A stretch of DNA of 6,001 nt from Gemmatimonadota bacterium (GTDB lineage: Bacteria; Gemmatimonadota; Gemmatimonadetes; Longimicrobiales; Gaopeijiaceae): the NCBI GenBank assembly GCA_002731735.1, contig PCCM01000014.1, forward strand, positions 1-6,001, in the 5' to 3' direction. Below, in pieces: positions 1-6,001 of the stretch; the stretch's first letter is position 1; each line of letters opens with the position of its first letter. A program made the position numbers and the translations under genes. A model generated the notes under the pieces. The model did no database searches and was not told where the DNA came from. It saw nothing but the letters and a program-made list of their open reading frames with translations.

Positions 1-104
1 AAAACGAGGTTCAAATCCTGCTTGGCCCACTCAAACTCGAAGCTTCGGGCCACAACCTTCGGCTCAACCTGATCTACGGATTCCTTCTGTACGGTGATCG
101 CTGA
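1..104 (+). CDS. C-terminal fragment of an upstream protein, possibly an outer-membrane beta-barrel protein
   Basis: An open frame enters from the left edge (first whole codon at base 3) and runs 33 codons to a TGA at 102-104. The peptide includes LLGPLKLEASGHNLRLNL and ends IYGFLLYGDR. It alternates hydrophobic and polar residues (LRLNLIY) with glycine and tyrosine turns, as in amphipathic beta-strands of outer-membrane proteins, but the family cannot be named from so few residues. Codons look like those of the downstream genes, with mostly G or C in third position. The gene is cut by the window edge, so no start can be given. It is separated from the next gene by about 245 bases and may be a different transcription unit. 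That this is coding is fairly likely; the beta-barrel assignment is an inference only. Confidence 0.55.
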   Translation, partial: NEVQILLGPLKLEASGHNLRLNLIYGFLLYGDR

Positions 105-349
105 CGGTGAGCGTTGGCGTAGCCGAGCGAGGGAACAAGAAAGGGCTTGGCGGTCACATACCGCTCCATCGCCCGAGAGGCTCCCGGGGCCCTCCACCGA
201 GGTCAAAAGGCAGGCGGGAATATGGTCTCGAAGTAGAACAAGTAACACCGGATCTGGACCTGTTTCTCTGAACCTTTCCGGCCCTCTCTTGCTCGGCCTA
301 CGCGGTGGCGTCAGTTTAGCCTGCTAGTCAAGTCCACCTGGAGCGCCTC
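105..349. other. Intergenic region before the operon
   Basis: No convincing gene lies here. A 77-codon plus-strand frame (94-327) is rich in Arg, Ser and Gly and has no recognisable pattern. Two GC-rich hairpins sit near 143-194. I found no convincing -35/-10 pair: TTGCTC at 289-294 is the best -35-like hexamer, but no good -10 lies at the right distance. The operon promoter is presumably somewhere in this stretch because the next genes are closely packed, but I cannot place it. Confidence 0.5.
143..194 (+). other. Pair of GC-rich hairpins downstream of the truncated gene
   Basis: The first hairpin has GCGGT (150-154) pairing with ACCGC (160-164) around a 5-base loop, with outer GGGC (143-146) and GCCC (171-174) able to pair across an internal loop. 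The second is a near-palindrome at 177-194 (GAGGCTCCCGGGGCCCTC) with one mismatch. Neither is followed by a run of T, so they do not make a standard intrinsic terminator. They could slow or end transcription of the upstream gene in another way, or be a folded part of the operon leader RNA. They could also be chance in GC-rich DNA. Confidence 0.3.
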
Positions 350-403
350 ATGGTTCACAATACGTTCAGCCGTCCGGCCTTGGAAAAGGCCGCCGGTGAG
401 TAG
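350..403 (+). CDS. Putative 17-codon leader ORF overlapping the next gene start
   Basis: ATG at 350-352 is preceded by GGAG at 340-343 with a 6-base spacer, the best Shine-Dalgarno arrangement in the window. The frame encodes MVHNTFSRPALEKAAGE and stops at TAG 401-403, just past the GTG start (396-398) of the large downstream gene in another frame. The ORF runs through the hairpin at 375-392 that holds that gene's ribosome binding site. A ribosome translating it would melt the hairpin and stop next to the GTG, which is the geometry of translational coupling. The peptide has no run of a single amino acid, so classic amino-acid attenuation is not suggested. Alternatively, a sequence error or real frameshift near 400 separates the true N-terminus from the rest of the protein. 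The reading frame and site are visible; translation is inferred. Confidence 0.4.
   Translation: MVHNTFSRPALEKAAGE
375..392 (+). promoter_or_regulatory. Hairpin sequestering the ribosome binding site of the coiled-coil gene
   Basis: CGGCCTT (375-381) and AAGGCCG (386-392) form a perfect 7-bp stem closed by GGAA (382-385), a GNRA-type tetraloop. The 3' arm contains AAGG (386-389), the only Shine-Dalgarno-like sequence correctly spaced (6 bases) from the GTG start at 396. The structure should limit initiation at that GTG unless it is opened, for example by ribosomes on the leader ORF that covers it. Pairing is seen directly; the regulatory role is inferred. Confidence 0.45.
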
Positions 404-2009
404 GGTTACTGAACGGTCTACTGAGCGGTCCACGATCACGGCGATCCTCAAACGTATCGATCGCAAGGTCCGCGTCAACCGGACGCTTCTCCATCTTTCG
501 GTCGCCTCATGTCTGGTGCTCGGAGCCTTGGTGTTCATCGAGTTGGCTCCCCGGTTGGTTCCGGTCAGTATGCCGCCGGGCACCATGATCGTCGGTCTTG
601 GATCGGCTGTCTTCCTGGTCTTCCTCCTCTGGTCTCAACTCGGAGCTAGGCAACTGGAGCGCGCGGCCGGAGTGGCAGATATGCGCGCCGGGCTGAACGA
701 CGAGATCAAGAGCGCCTACTGGTTCATGGGCCAGGACGACTCTTCACCCTGGATCGATCTCCTGGTTGGCCGCGCTGCTGGAACGGCTCTCCGGTTGGAT
801 CCGAGGCGCCTGGTACCCGTAACGATCCCGAAACGTTTTGGGATTGCGTTGGCGCTCTTCGGACTCCTTCAGATTTTGGCTTTAGTGCCCTCGAACGGCC
901 CACTCCTGACGTTTGCGGTTGCGTCGGACTCGGTCCGGTTCGAGCAGGCGCTAGACCAGTACGCCGACGAGATTCGTGACCTGATCGATGGTGAAGGAGA
1001 CGAGCTTCTGGATGAAGAGGCCCTCTCGCTGCTTGAGTTGGCCTTGGAGGAACTCGAAGCCGACGACACGTCCTTCGAGGAGCTTCTCCGTGACTTGCGC
1101 GAAGCGCAGGATGTGTTGGATGAGGGGAATCTGGAGATGACTGCCACTCGAGACGCCCTCGACGAGCTCATGGAGGAGTTTTCGGGATCGAACGAGCTGG
1201 CTGACTTTGTCGAAGAGCTGAGGAACCAGAGTCTCGGCGACGCAGCCGAAGATCTGCGGAATCTGGCTGATCAACTCGTCGACCTCGACGCCGTGGAGTT
1301 GGCCGACTTGGCGGAGTTGTTGCAGGAGGCGGCACAAATGGATCAGCCGGTCATCGAAGAGTTGCTGGAGGCGCTGGAAGAGGCCGCTGCAGCCCTCTCG
1401 GAAGACCGGCTACCCGACGCCCAGGAGGCGCTGAACGACGCCGCGGATGCGATCGACCAGATCACGGACCGGCAGGCCCGTCAGGAAGCGAGCAATGAGG
1501 CCGCTGAGCGTGCCGAGAGGCTCCAGCAGGCCATGTCGCAGCAGGCCATGTCGTCCGAGGGCCAAACCCAAATGGCCCAGGGGCAGTCCGGCGAGGCCCA
1601 GCAAGCCGATGGGTCGATGGCCACCCCGTCTTCCGCGATCAACCGGTCTGAGGGGTCACAGCCGCCGGGTACCGAGAGTGGGCCGGCGGGCAATGCCACG
1701 GGAGATCCGTCTGATGATGCGCAGTTGGAACTCGGCGCCAGCACCACTTTGGAAGCGCAGTTGGCCCTCGAGGTGATCGATGGCACAACGCCCGATTTCG
1801 CTGAAGAGGAGGCGCTGGATCCCAAGGATCTCTTCCAAGAGGCGAGCCGCCGGCAAACCTCCATCGTGCAGTATCAAGACGTACGCCCGCCTTCGCGATA
1901 TGCCGAGGGCTCTGCGTTGAACGCCGAGCAAATCCCTTGGCGCTACCGGAGTCTCGTAAAGAGATATTTCTTGGCCATTCGACCTGGCCCACACCGTTCG
2001 CCCCGATAG
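396..2009 (+). CDS. Membrane protein with acidic helical (coiled-coil-like) region, first gene of the MoxR operon
   Basis: This 537-residue protein has no function I can assign. Hydrophobic segments lie at about 31-50, 62-79 and 148-165. The N-terminus is basic (KRIDRKVRVNR, 19-29), which predicts it is cytoplasmic and places everything after the third segment in the periplasm. Residues 170-375 are very acidic and helical, with repeated Leu/Glu/Asp patterns such as LEEL, ADLAELLQ and EELLEALEEA, suggesting coiled coils or helical hairpins. Residues 376-450 are a Gln/Ser/Gly/Ala-rich linker with a tandem repeat. The tail holds IPWRYRSLVKRYFLAIRP (513-530), a motif resembling tails I associate with proteins beside MoxR clusters. 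The architecture (membrane segments, charged helical region, low-complexity linker) recalls DUF4175-type low-complexity proteins, but homology is not established. GTG at 396 is the only plausible start: the frame is open back to a stop at 243-245 with no other start codon. MoxR follows after 32 bases, so it is probably a structural partner or periplasmic arm of the same system. Confidence 0.8.
   Translation: MSRVTERSTERSTITAILKRIDRKVRVNRTLLHLSVASCLVLGALVFIELAPRLVPVSMPPGTMIVGLGSAVFLVFLLWSQLGARQLERAAGVADMRAGLNDEIKSAYWFMGQDDSSPWIDLLVGRAAGTALRLDPRRLVPVTIPKRFGIALALFGLLQILALVPSNGPLLTFAVASDSVRFEQALDQYADEIRDLIDGEGDELLDEEALSLLELALEELEADDTSFEELLRDLREAQDVLDEGNLEMTATRDALDELMEEFSGSNELADFVEELRNQSLGDAAEDLRNLADQLVDLDAVELADLAELLQEAAQMDQPVIEELLEALEEAAAALSEDRLPDAQEALNDAADAIDQITDRQARQEASNEAAERAERLQQAMSQQAMSSEGQTQMAQGQSGEAQQADGSMATPSSAINRSEGSQPPGTESGPAGNATGDPSDDAQLELGASTTLEAQLALEVIDGTTPDFAEEEALDPKDLFQEASRRQTSIVQYQDVRPPSRYAEGSALNAEQIPWRYRSLVKRYFLAIRPGPHRSPR
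408..431 (+). repeat. Tandem 12-base imperfect repeat at the N-terminus of the coiled-coil gene
   Basis: ACTGAACGGTCT (408-419) is followed directly by ACTGAGCGGTCC (420-431), differing at two positions, both synonymous. It encodes TERS twice (residues 5-12). Because it is in frame and the differences are silent, it looks like an old in-frame duplication within coding sequence. This gives slight support to translation starting at or before this point. Confidence 0.6.
1524..1553 (+). repeat. Perfect 15-base tandem duplication in the low-complexity linker
   Basis: CAGCAGGCCATGTCG occurs twice head to tail (1524-1538 and 1539-1553) with no mismatch. It encodes QQAMS twice (residues 377-386), at the junction of the acidic helical region and the Gln/Ser/Gly linker. 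Perfect identity suggests a recent slippage event, and linker length may vary between strains. The repeat keeps the reading frame. Confidence 0.8.
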
Positions 2010-2041
2010 GACTTGGGTCCGGCCAATCCAGACGAGAGACA

Positions 2042-3040
2042 ATGACGACCACACAAATCGACAATGAGGTCAGTGAGTTCACCGAACGCTTCCAGCTGGT
2101 CAAGGAAGAGATCTCCAAGGTCATCGTCGGTAACGATGAAATCATCGACGGCACTTTGATCAGCTTGCTTTCCAAGGGACACGTGCTGCTCGAGGGTATT
2201 CCCGGTATCGGCAAGACCAAGATCGTGGCGACGGTCGCCGACGTTCTGCATCTGACCTTCTCACGCATCCAGTTCACGCCCGACCTCATGCCGGGTGATA
2301 TCGTGGGGAGTGACGTGGTGCACGAGAGCGACACCGGCGAAAAACACCTCGACTTCCAGAAAGGCCCGATCTTCACCCACATCCTTCTGGCCGATGAGAT
2401 CAATCGTGCGACGCCCAAGACCCAGTCGGCGCTTCTGGAGGCGATGCAGGAACGCAGCGTCACGGTCGGTACGACGACCCACCAGCTCCAACCTCCTTTT
2501 TTTGTTCTCGCCACTCAGAATCCGCTCGAAATGGAGGGGACCTATCCGCTGCCTGAGGCCCAACTCGATCGGTTCTTCTACAAGCTGAAGATCACCTACC
2601 CGGAGCCTCATCACATGCACGAAATCATGGATCGGACCACCCGCCGGGAGGAGCCCGAGGCGGGGATGGTACTCGATCGTGATCAGATCCTGGTGATGCG
2701 CGACACGGCTCGGTCGGTCCCGATCGCGCGAGCCGTTCAGGATTACGCGATCCGCCTGACGCTCGCGACCCATCCGGATACGCCCCACGCGAACCCCATG
2801 ACGAAGCAGTACGTACGTTTTGGCGCCAGCCCGCGGGGAACGCAGACCCTAGTGATCGGGGGCAAGGTCAATGCGCTGCTCAACGGTCGCGTCCATGTGT
2901 CCTGCGAAGACATTCGTGCCTTCATGCTTCCCGCCCTGCGCCACCGAGTGCTGCTCAACTTCGAAGGCGAGGCCGAGCGGATTGACACCGACACGATCCT
3001 GGAGTCTATCATGAAGGACACCCCGGAACCCTCGGAGTAA
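2042..3040 (+). CDS. MoxR-family AAA+ ATPase
   Basis: This 332-residue cytoplasmic ATPase of the MoxR family (AAA_3 core plus a small lid domain) has the usual length. Visible motifs are Walker A GIPGIGKT (52-59, Lys58), Walker B ILLADEI (114-120, Asp118/Glu119), sensor 1 FVLATQNP (ending 161, Asn160), the family signature EGTYPLPEAQLDRFF (165-179) with Arg177 as likely arginine finger, and ASPRGTQTL (262-270) with Arg265 as likely sensor 2. All catalytic residues are present, so it should be active as a hexameric ring. MoxR proteins in studied systems act as chaperone-like remodelers of vWA-domain partners, often for cofactor insertion or complex activation. Three partner candidates follow in the same operon. 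ATG 2042 was chosen because it gives the family N-terminus; a longer frame from TTG 1937 would overlap the previous gene by 73 bases. The ribosome site is weak (GAGAG, 2034-2038, very close to the ATG). Substrate unknown. Confidence 0.96.
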   Translation: MTTTQIDNEVSEFTERFQLVKEEISKVIVGNDEIIDGTLISLLSKGHVLLEGIPGIGKTKIVATVADVLHLTFSRIQFTPDLMPGDIVGSDVVHESDTGEKHLDFQKGPIFTHILLADEINRATPKTQSALLEAMQERSVTVGTTTHQLQPPFFVLATQNPLEMEGTYPLPEAQLDRFFYKLKITYPEPHHMHEIMDRTTRREEPEAGMVLDRDQILVMRDTARSVPIARAVQDYAIRLTLATHPDTPHANPMTKQYVRFGASPRGTQTLVIGGKVNALLNGRVHVSCEDIRAFMLPALRHRVLLNFEGEAERIDTDTILESIMKDTPEPSE

Positions 3041-3064
3041 GTCGGCCGGCCCGGCGTTCATCGG

Positions 3065-3955
3065 ATGAGTGAGAAAGGAACGCTCTTCGACGACGAGTTC
3101 TTGAAGAAGCTCGAGTACTTGAACCTCGTCTCGAATCATATGATCCCCGGACATATGCATGGGGAACATCGGGCCAAGAAGACGACCAGTTCCGGGATCG
3201 AGTTCGCCGACTACCAGCAGTATGTGTCGGGCGAAGACACCAAGAACGTGGATTGGCGTACGTACTTGCGGCTCGACAAGCTCATCGTGAGGCTCTTCGA
3301 GGAAGAAGCGGATCTGCCGATCTATATTTTCTTCGACGCGAGTGCCTCGATGACCTATGGTGTGCCGGCGAAATACGACTACGCCCGCAAGATCTCGGCG
3401 GCGCTGTGTTACGTCGGGCTCTTGAACCAGGACCGAGTCAACCTAGTCGGCTTCGCAGACGGAATTGCCCAACAGCTTTCCGCGCGACGGGGTAAACACC
3501 AAGTTTGGCATGCGTTCCGGTTCCTGGAGTCGGTCGAAGCTCTCGGGATCACGTCGATGGAGAAGGCCTTCAGGGCGTTTTTCTCCTCGCGCCGCCGCCG
3601 CGGGCTGGTGGTGGTGGTGTCCGATTTCATGGACGAAGCGGGATTCACGAAGGGGTTCGACATGCTGCGCTACTTCCGGCAGGATCTCTTCGCCGTGCAT
3701 ATTCACAGCCCGGAGGAGGTGCGGCCCGACCTTCCCGACGAAGTGCTTCTCGAAGACGCGGAGCGCGGGACGTCCCAGCGAGTGAGGGTGACACCGGCGC
3801 TCCTCGACGCCTACGCCCAACAGTTCGAAGAGCACTGTGAGGAAGTGAGTGGTTATTGCCGCAAGAACGGTTGGGGCTACGTACGTACCACAACGGATAT
3901 TCCGTTCGAGGACCTGATTCTCCAGGTCTTCCGACAGGGGCGGTTCCTCAGATGA
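3065..3955 (+). CDS. DUF58 protein with vWA-like MIDAS fold
   Basis: This 296-residue soluble protein has no membrane segment or signal peptide. The DUF58 signature is clear: GIEFADYQQYVSGED (44-58), then VDWRTYLRLDKLIVRLFEEE (62-81). A vWA-like domain follows, with an intact metal-binding DASAS (Asp91, Ser93, Ser95) and a later strand LVVVVSDFMD containing Asp187. An Arg-rich stretch, SSRRRRG (174-180), precedes that strand. DUF58 proteins are nearly always encoded next to MoxR and are thought to be its direct partner, but their biochemical role is poorly defined. The gene starts 24 bases after the MoxR stop. No good Shine-Dalgarno is seen before ATG 3065; a GGCCGGCC palindrome (3044-3051) lies in the gap. 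Its stop overlaps the next start (ATGA, 3952-3955). Family assignment is firm; function in this operon is inferred from context. Confidence 0.95.
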   Translation: MSEKGTLFDDEFLKKLEYLNLVSNHMIPGHMHGEHRAKKTTSSGIEFADYQQYVSGEDTKNVDWRTYLRLDKLIVRLFEEEADLPIYIFFDASASMTYGVPAKYDYARKISAALCYVGLLNQDRVNLVGFADGIAQQLSARRGKHQVWHAFRFLESVEALGITSMEKAFRAFFSSRRRRGLVVVVSDFMDEAGFTKGFDMLRYFRQDLFAVHIHSPEEVRPDLPDEVLLEDAERGTSQRVRVTPALLDAYAQQFEEHCEEVSGYCRKNGWGYVRTTTDIPFEDLILQVFRQGRFLR

Positions 3956-5793
3956 CTTTCCTCGGGATGAGTCCCGGAATGATGGGAGTCCTGTTGGGCG
4001 CCACGGTGGCGACCGTCGTCTTCCTGTATTGGCTTAAGCCGCCACCCCAGCGCGTGGTGGTCCCGTCGACGCTGCTTTGGGACCGCCTGTTGAAGGAAAA
4101 GAAAAGGAACACGTTGCTCGATCGCTTGCGGTGGTGGCTCTCGCTGATGCTCGCGTTGATCATCGGTCTTTCGGTCGCATCAGGGATGGGGCGTCCCGAA
4201 CTCTCCTCCCCGGGAAGAGACGTCCGCAACATCACTGTTGTGATCGACAACTCTGCGACCATGGCGACCCGTACGGCGGACGGGTTCACGCGGTGGGAGC
4301 ACGCGGTGGCGCACGCCGGCCGGGTCCTGGGGCAAGGAAGCGCGAGTGGGCAGTTCCTCATTCTAGACACGTCGGGTCAGGCCCCGCCCGGGGAGCCCGG
4401 GGACCGGCGGTCGGCGCTGGAGGTGCTCGCCGAACTCACGGTGTCGCTCGGCGATGAGCCTCAGTTCCCCGATCTACCCGAGGGCGAGTCCGAGATCTTC
4501 TTTATCTCAGACGGAGTTCTTGTGGATGACGCGCCGCCAGAAGCCACGCTGATTTCCGTTTTCGAGGTTGCTCACAACGTCGGAATCACGGCCTTTCAAG
4601 TGGAGGCGTTGCCTTCGGAGCCGACGCGTTTTCAGGCTTTTGTGCAGGTGAAGAACGCGTCTGACGTGAGGAAGCAGACCACGCTTCGATTGAGTGGGAG
4701 CAACGAAGGGGGCATACGCGACACACTGACGCTCGGGCCAGGCGAAACACGCGGGCGGTCCATCGATCTGGGGAGCTTCGAGCGTGGCCCCGTACGAGCC
4801 GTGGTTACGGCCGATTCGGATGCGTTCCCGGCCGACGACTACGCATACGGGTTCTTGCCGATCCGAACTGAGACCCGGGTTCTGCTGGTCACGCGGGGAA
4901 ACGTGTACCTCGAAAATGTGTTGGCCGACGAGCCGCGTTTGTCTTTGGCTGTGGTTAACCCTGCTCAATACGACCCCCAAGTCTCGGCGGACGTCTACAT
5001 TTTCGATCGCTTCGCTCCACCAGAGGCACCCGGTGGGCCGACACTGGTGTTCCGACCCCCCGATGTGGAGTGGCTGACCCAGACGCTGGCTGTGGTAGAG
5101 GCTCCCGAGGTGCCGGGTTGGAATCCTGCTCACCCGGTGCTTCGGTTTGTGGCGCTCGAAGATCTACGTATCGATCGGGCCGCGCGAATCGCCATGCCCG
5201 AGGAGGCCGACGCGGGGCCAACGTCGGGGGTTGGTGAGACAGGGAGGGCACCGGCCGCCGAAGTTGTGGTCGGAAGCCCTTTGTTACCACTGGTTTTGGT
5301 CAGTGAGCGACCGGAGCGGATCGTGCGGGTATCGTTTGCGCTCGAGGATTCGAATTTTCCGCTCCACCCGGGCTTCCCGATTTTCCTCACGAACACGCTG
5401 GGCTGGTTGATGGATGAGCAGGTTGCCCTGGCCCGGGCGCCGGGCCAGATCGAAGTACCGCTTGCTATGGCCGCTGTTACAGATCTCGAAGGCAGCGACG
5501 TTGCCACGTGGCCGCTGTCCAATCGCACAGTCTTCATGGCGGACCAACCGGGTCTCTATACGGTAGCTCAGGGCGACAGACGGCTCCGGGTGGCCGTCAA
5601 CTTGGCCAGTACGGCGCGCACTTCCGTCAACGACTCGGGCTTCACTTCAGACGAGATCACATCAACGGCGTCGACCGTCTTGGCTGATACGGAGGCGGGT
5701 CCCAATGAAGAGTTGTGGATGGCTCTCCTCCTCCTGGCTTTGTTCTTGGTGATTGTGGAGTGGGTTACTTACCACAGGCGCCTGACCGTATGA
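3952..5793 (+). CDS. BatA-like membrane-anchored vWA-domain protein
   Basis: This 613-residue protein begins with a BatA-type N-terminal region: a membrane segment at about 10-27, then LYWLKPPPQRVVVPSTLLWD (25-44) and a basic stretch, and a second membrane segment at about 61-78. A vWA domain follows, with MIDAS DNSAT (Asp99, Ser101, Thr103) and a strand EIFFISDG (181-188) with Asp187. Residues 220-450 are beta-rich, followed by an acidic/Gly/Pro low-complexity stretch (about 415-437). The motif NFPLHPGFPIFLTNTLGWL (468-486) is typical of this family's second half. A C-terminal membrane segment (about 588-605) precedes a short basic tail. The bulk of the C-terminal half should be outside the cytoplasm. 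ATG 3952 overlaps the DUF58 stop and is chosen over TTG 3856, which would overlap DUF58 by 100 bases; AGGGG at 3936-3940 may be its ribosome site. The next start overlaps its stop, so it is co-translated with both neighbours. It is probably a membrane partner for the MoxR/DUF58 pair; its ligand is unknown. Confidence 0.9.
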   Translation: MTFLGMSPGMMGVLLGATVATVVFLYWLKPPPQRVVVPSTLLWDRLLKEKKRNTLLDRLRWWLSLMLALIIGLSVASGMGRPELSSPGRDVRNITVVIDNSATMATRTADGFTRWEHAVAHAGRVLGQGSASGQFLILDTSGQAPPGEPGDRRSALEVLAELTVSLGDEPQFPDLPEGESEIFFISDGVLVDDAPPEATLISVFEVAHNVGITAFQVEALPSEPTRFQAFVQVKNASDVRKQTTLRLSGSNEGGIRDTLTLGPGETRGRSIDLGSFERGPVRAVVTADSDAFPADDYAYGFLPIRTETRVLLVTRGNVYLENVLADEPRLSLAVVNPAQYDPQVSADVYIFDRFAPPEAPGGPTLVFRPPDVEWLTQTLAVVEAPEVPGWNPAHPVLRFVALEDLRIDRAARIAMPEEADAGPTSGVGETGRAPAAEVVVGSPLLPLVLVSERPERIVRVSFALEDSNFPLHPGFPIFLTNTLGWLMDEQVALARAPGQIEVPLAMAAVTDLEGSDVATWPLSNRTVFMADQPGLYTVAQGDRRLRVAVNLASTARTSVNDSGFTSDEITSTASTVLADTEAGPNEELWMALLLLALFLVIVEWVTYHRRLTV

Positions 5794-6001
5794 GTATCGA
5801 ATTCGCTCGCTGGTGGCCGATTCTGGGGCTGGTGGCCGCGCCCTTCATTTGGCGGTTGTCTCAAAACTCGACACTGGGTTCGTCGCCCCGGCATCGGGCG
5901 GTGTCCGCCGCTTTCCGAATTTCGGTCGTGGTCCTGTTGGTCGCCGCCCTCGTCGAACCTGTCTGGCACCGGTCGGGGAAGTGGATGTCCGTCGTCTACG
6001 C
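5790..6001 (+). CDS. N-terminal part of a further membrane protein, probably vWA or vWA/glutamine-amidotransferase-like
   Basis: ATG 5790-5792 overlaps the previous TGA (5791-5793), and the frame stays open for 70 codons to the window edge. The peptide starts MSIEFARWWPILGLVAAPFI with a first membrane segment (about 10-21). After a basic loop (SSPRHRAVSAAFR) comes a second one (about 43-55, RISVVVLLVAALVEP). It then reads GKWMSVVYA, where a vWA first strand would be expected. In comparable operons a large vWA protein, sometimes with a class I glutamine-amidotransferase-like domain, follows the BatA-like gene, and two membrane helices before a VV(Y/F) strand are typical. The domain itself lies beyond the window, so the product is inferred from position and topology. 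The ATGA overlap strongly supports the start. Confidence 0.75.
   Translation, partial: MSIEFARWWPILGLVAAPFIWRLSQNSTLGSSPRHRAVSAAFRISVVVLLVAALVEPVWHRSGKWMSVVY

Noticed and set aside
5..32. Resemblance to the 3' end of a tRNA (GGTTCAAATCC followed by GGCCCAC)
   Set aside because: The five bases flanking the TTCAAAT loop pair at only three of five positions, no CCA follows, and the same bases lie in an open protein frame running to the TGA at 102-104.
289..317. Possible sigma-70 promoter (TTGCTC as -35)
   Set aside because: No -10-like hexamer occurs at 16-18 bases; the nearest candidate, CAGTTT, is a poor match.
94..327. 77-codon plus-strand ORF in the upstream gap
   Set aside because: Composition is Arg/Ser/Gly-rich and without pattern, no ribosome site is seen, and its start lies inside the end of the upstream gene.
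1937..2041. Longer N-terminus for the MoxR protein from TTG 1937
   Set aside because: It overlaps 73 bases of the previous gene in another frame, and the extra 35 residues are unlike MoxR proteins, whose N-terminus fits ATG 2042.
1639..2514. Minus-strand 291-codon ORF across the junction of the first two genes
   Set aside because: It is antisense to two well-supported genes, is Ser/Arg/Pro-rich with no domain pattern, and long antisense frames are common in GC-rich coding DNA.
2809..3888. Three CGTACGTA-like palindromes (near 2811, 3257 and 3880)
   Set aside because: All are inside codons for Tyr-Val-Arg or Arg-Thr-Tyr in conserved protein regions, with irregular spacing; chance is the simplest explanation.
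3856..3951. Longer N-terminus for the BatA-like protein from TTG 3856
   Set aside because: It lies wholly inside the DUF58 gene; ATG 3952 gives the standard ATGA overlap and starts just before the first membrane segment.

Overview
The window holds a tightly packed plus-strand operon of the MoxR / DUF58 / von Willebrand factor A (vWA) type, related in layout to the Bacteroides aerotolerance (Bat) clusters. The sequence is moderately GC-rich, ORFs are dense on one strand, and the encoded proteins suggest a Gram-negative cell with a periplasm. The gene content and style would fit Gemmatimonadota or a similar phylum. That is an impression from gene content only; no phylogenetic marker is present.

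Layout. Positions 1-104 are the last 33 codons of an upstream gene whose C-terminus looks like beta-strands of an outer-membrane protein. Positions 105-349 are a gap with two GC-rich hairpins and no recognisable gene or clear promoter. A 17-codon leader ORF (350-403) has a good ribosome binding site. It runs through a hairpin (375-392) that contains the apparent ribosome binding site of the next gene, and it ends across that gene's GTG start (396). Then follow: a 537-residue membrane protein with three membrane segments, a long acidic helical region and a conserved-looking C-terminal tail (396-2009); a MoxR-family AAA+ ATPase (2042-3040); a DUF58 protein with an intact metal-ion-dependent adhesion site (MIDAS) (3065-3955); a membrane-anchored BatA-like vWA protein (3952-5793); and the start of a further membrane protein (5790 to the window end), probably a second vWA or vWA/glutamine-amidotransferase-like protein. 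The last two junctions are 4-base ATGA overlaps, which supports co-translation.

How they may work together. In studied relatives, MoxR ATPases act as chaperone-like remodelers for partners that carry vWA domains. Here the cytosolic ATPase and the DUF58 protein would act with the membrane-anchored vWA proteins and the coiled-coil membrane protein as one envelope-associated complex. The substrate cannot be read from the sequence. The least familiar elements are the first gene (396-2009) and its leader-ORF/hairpin arrangement; the rest is a recognisable module.
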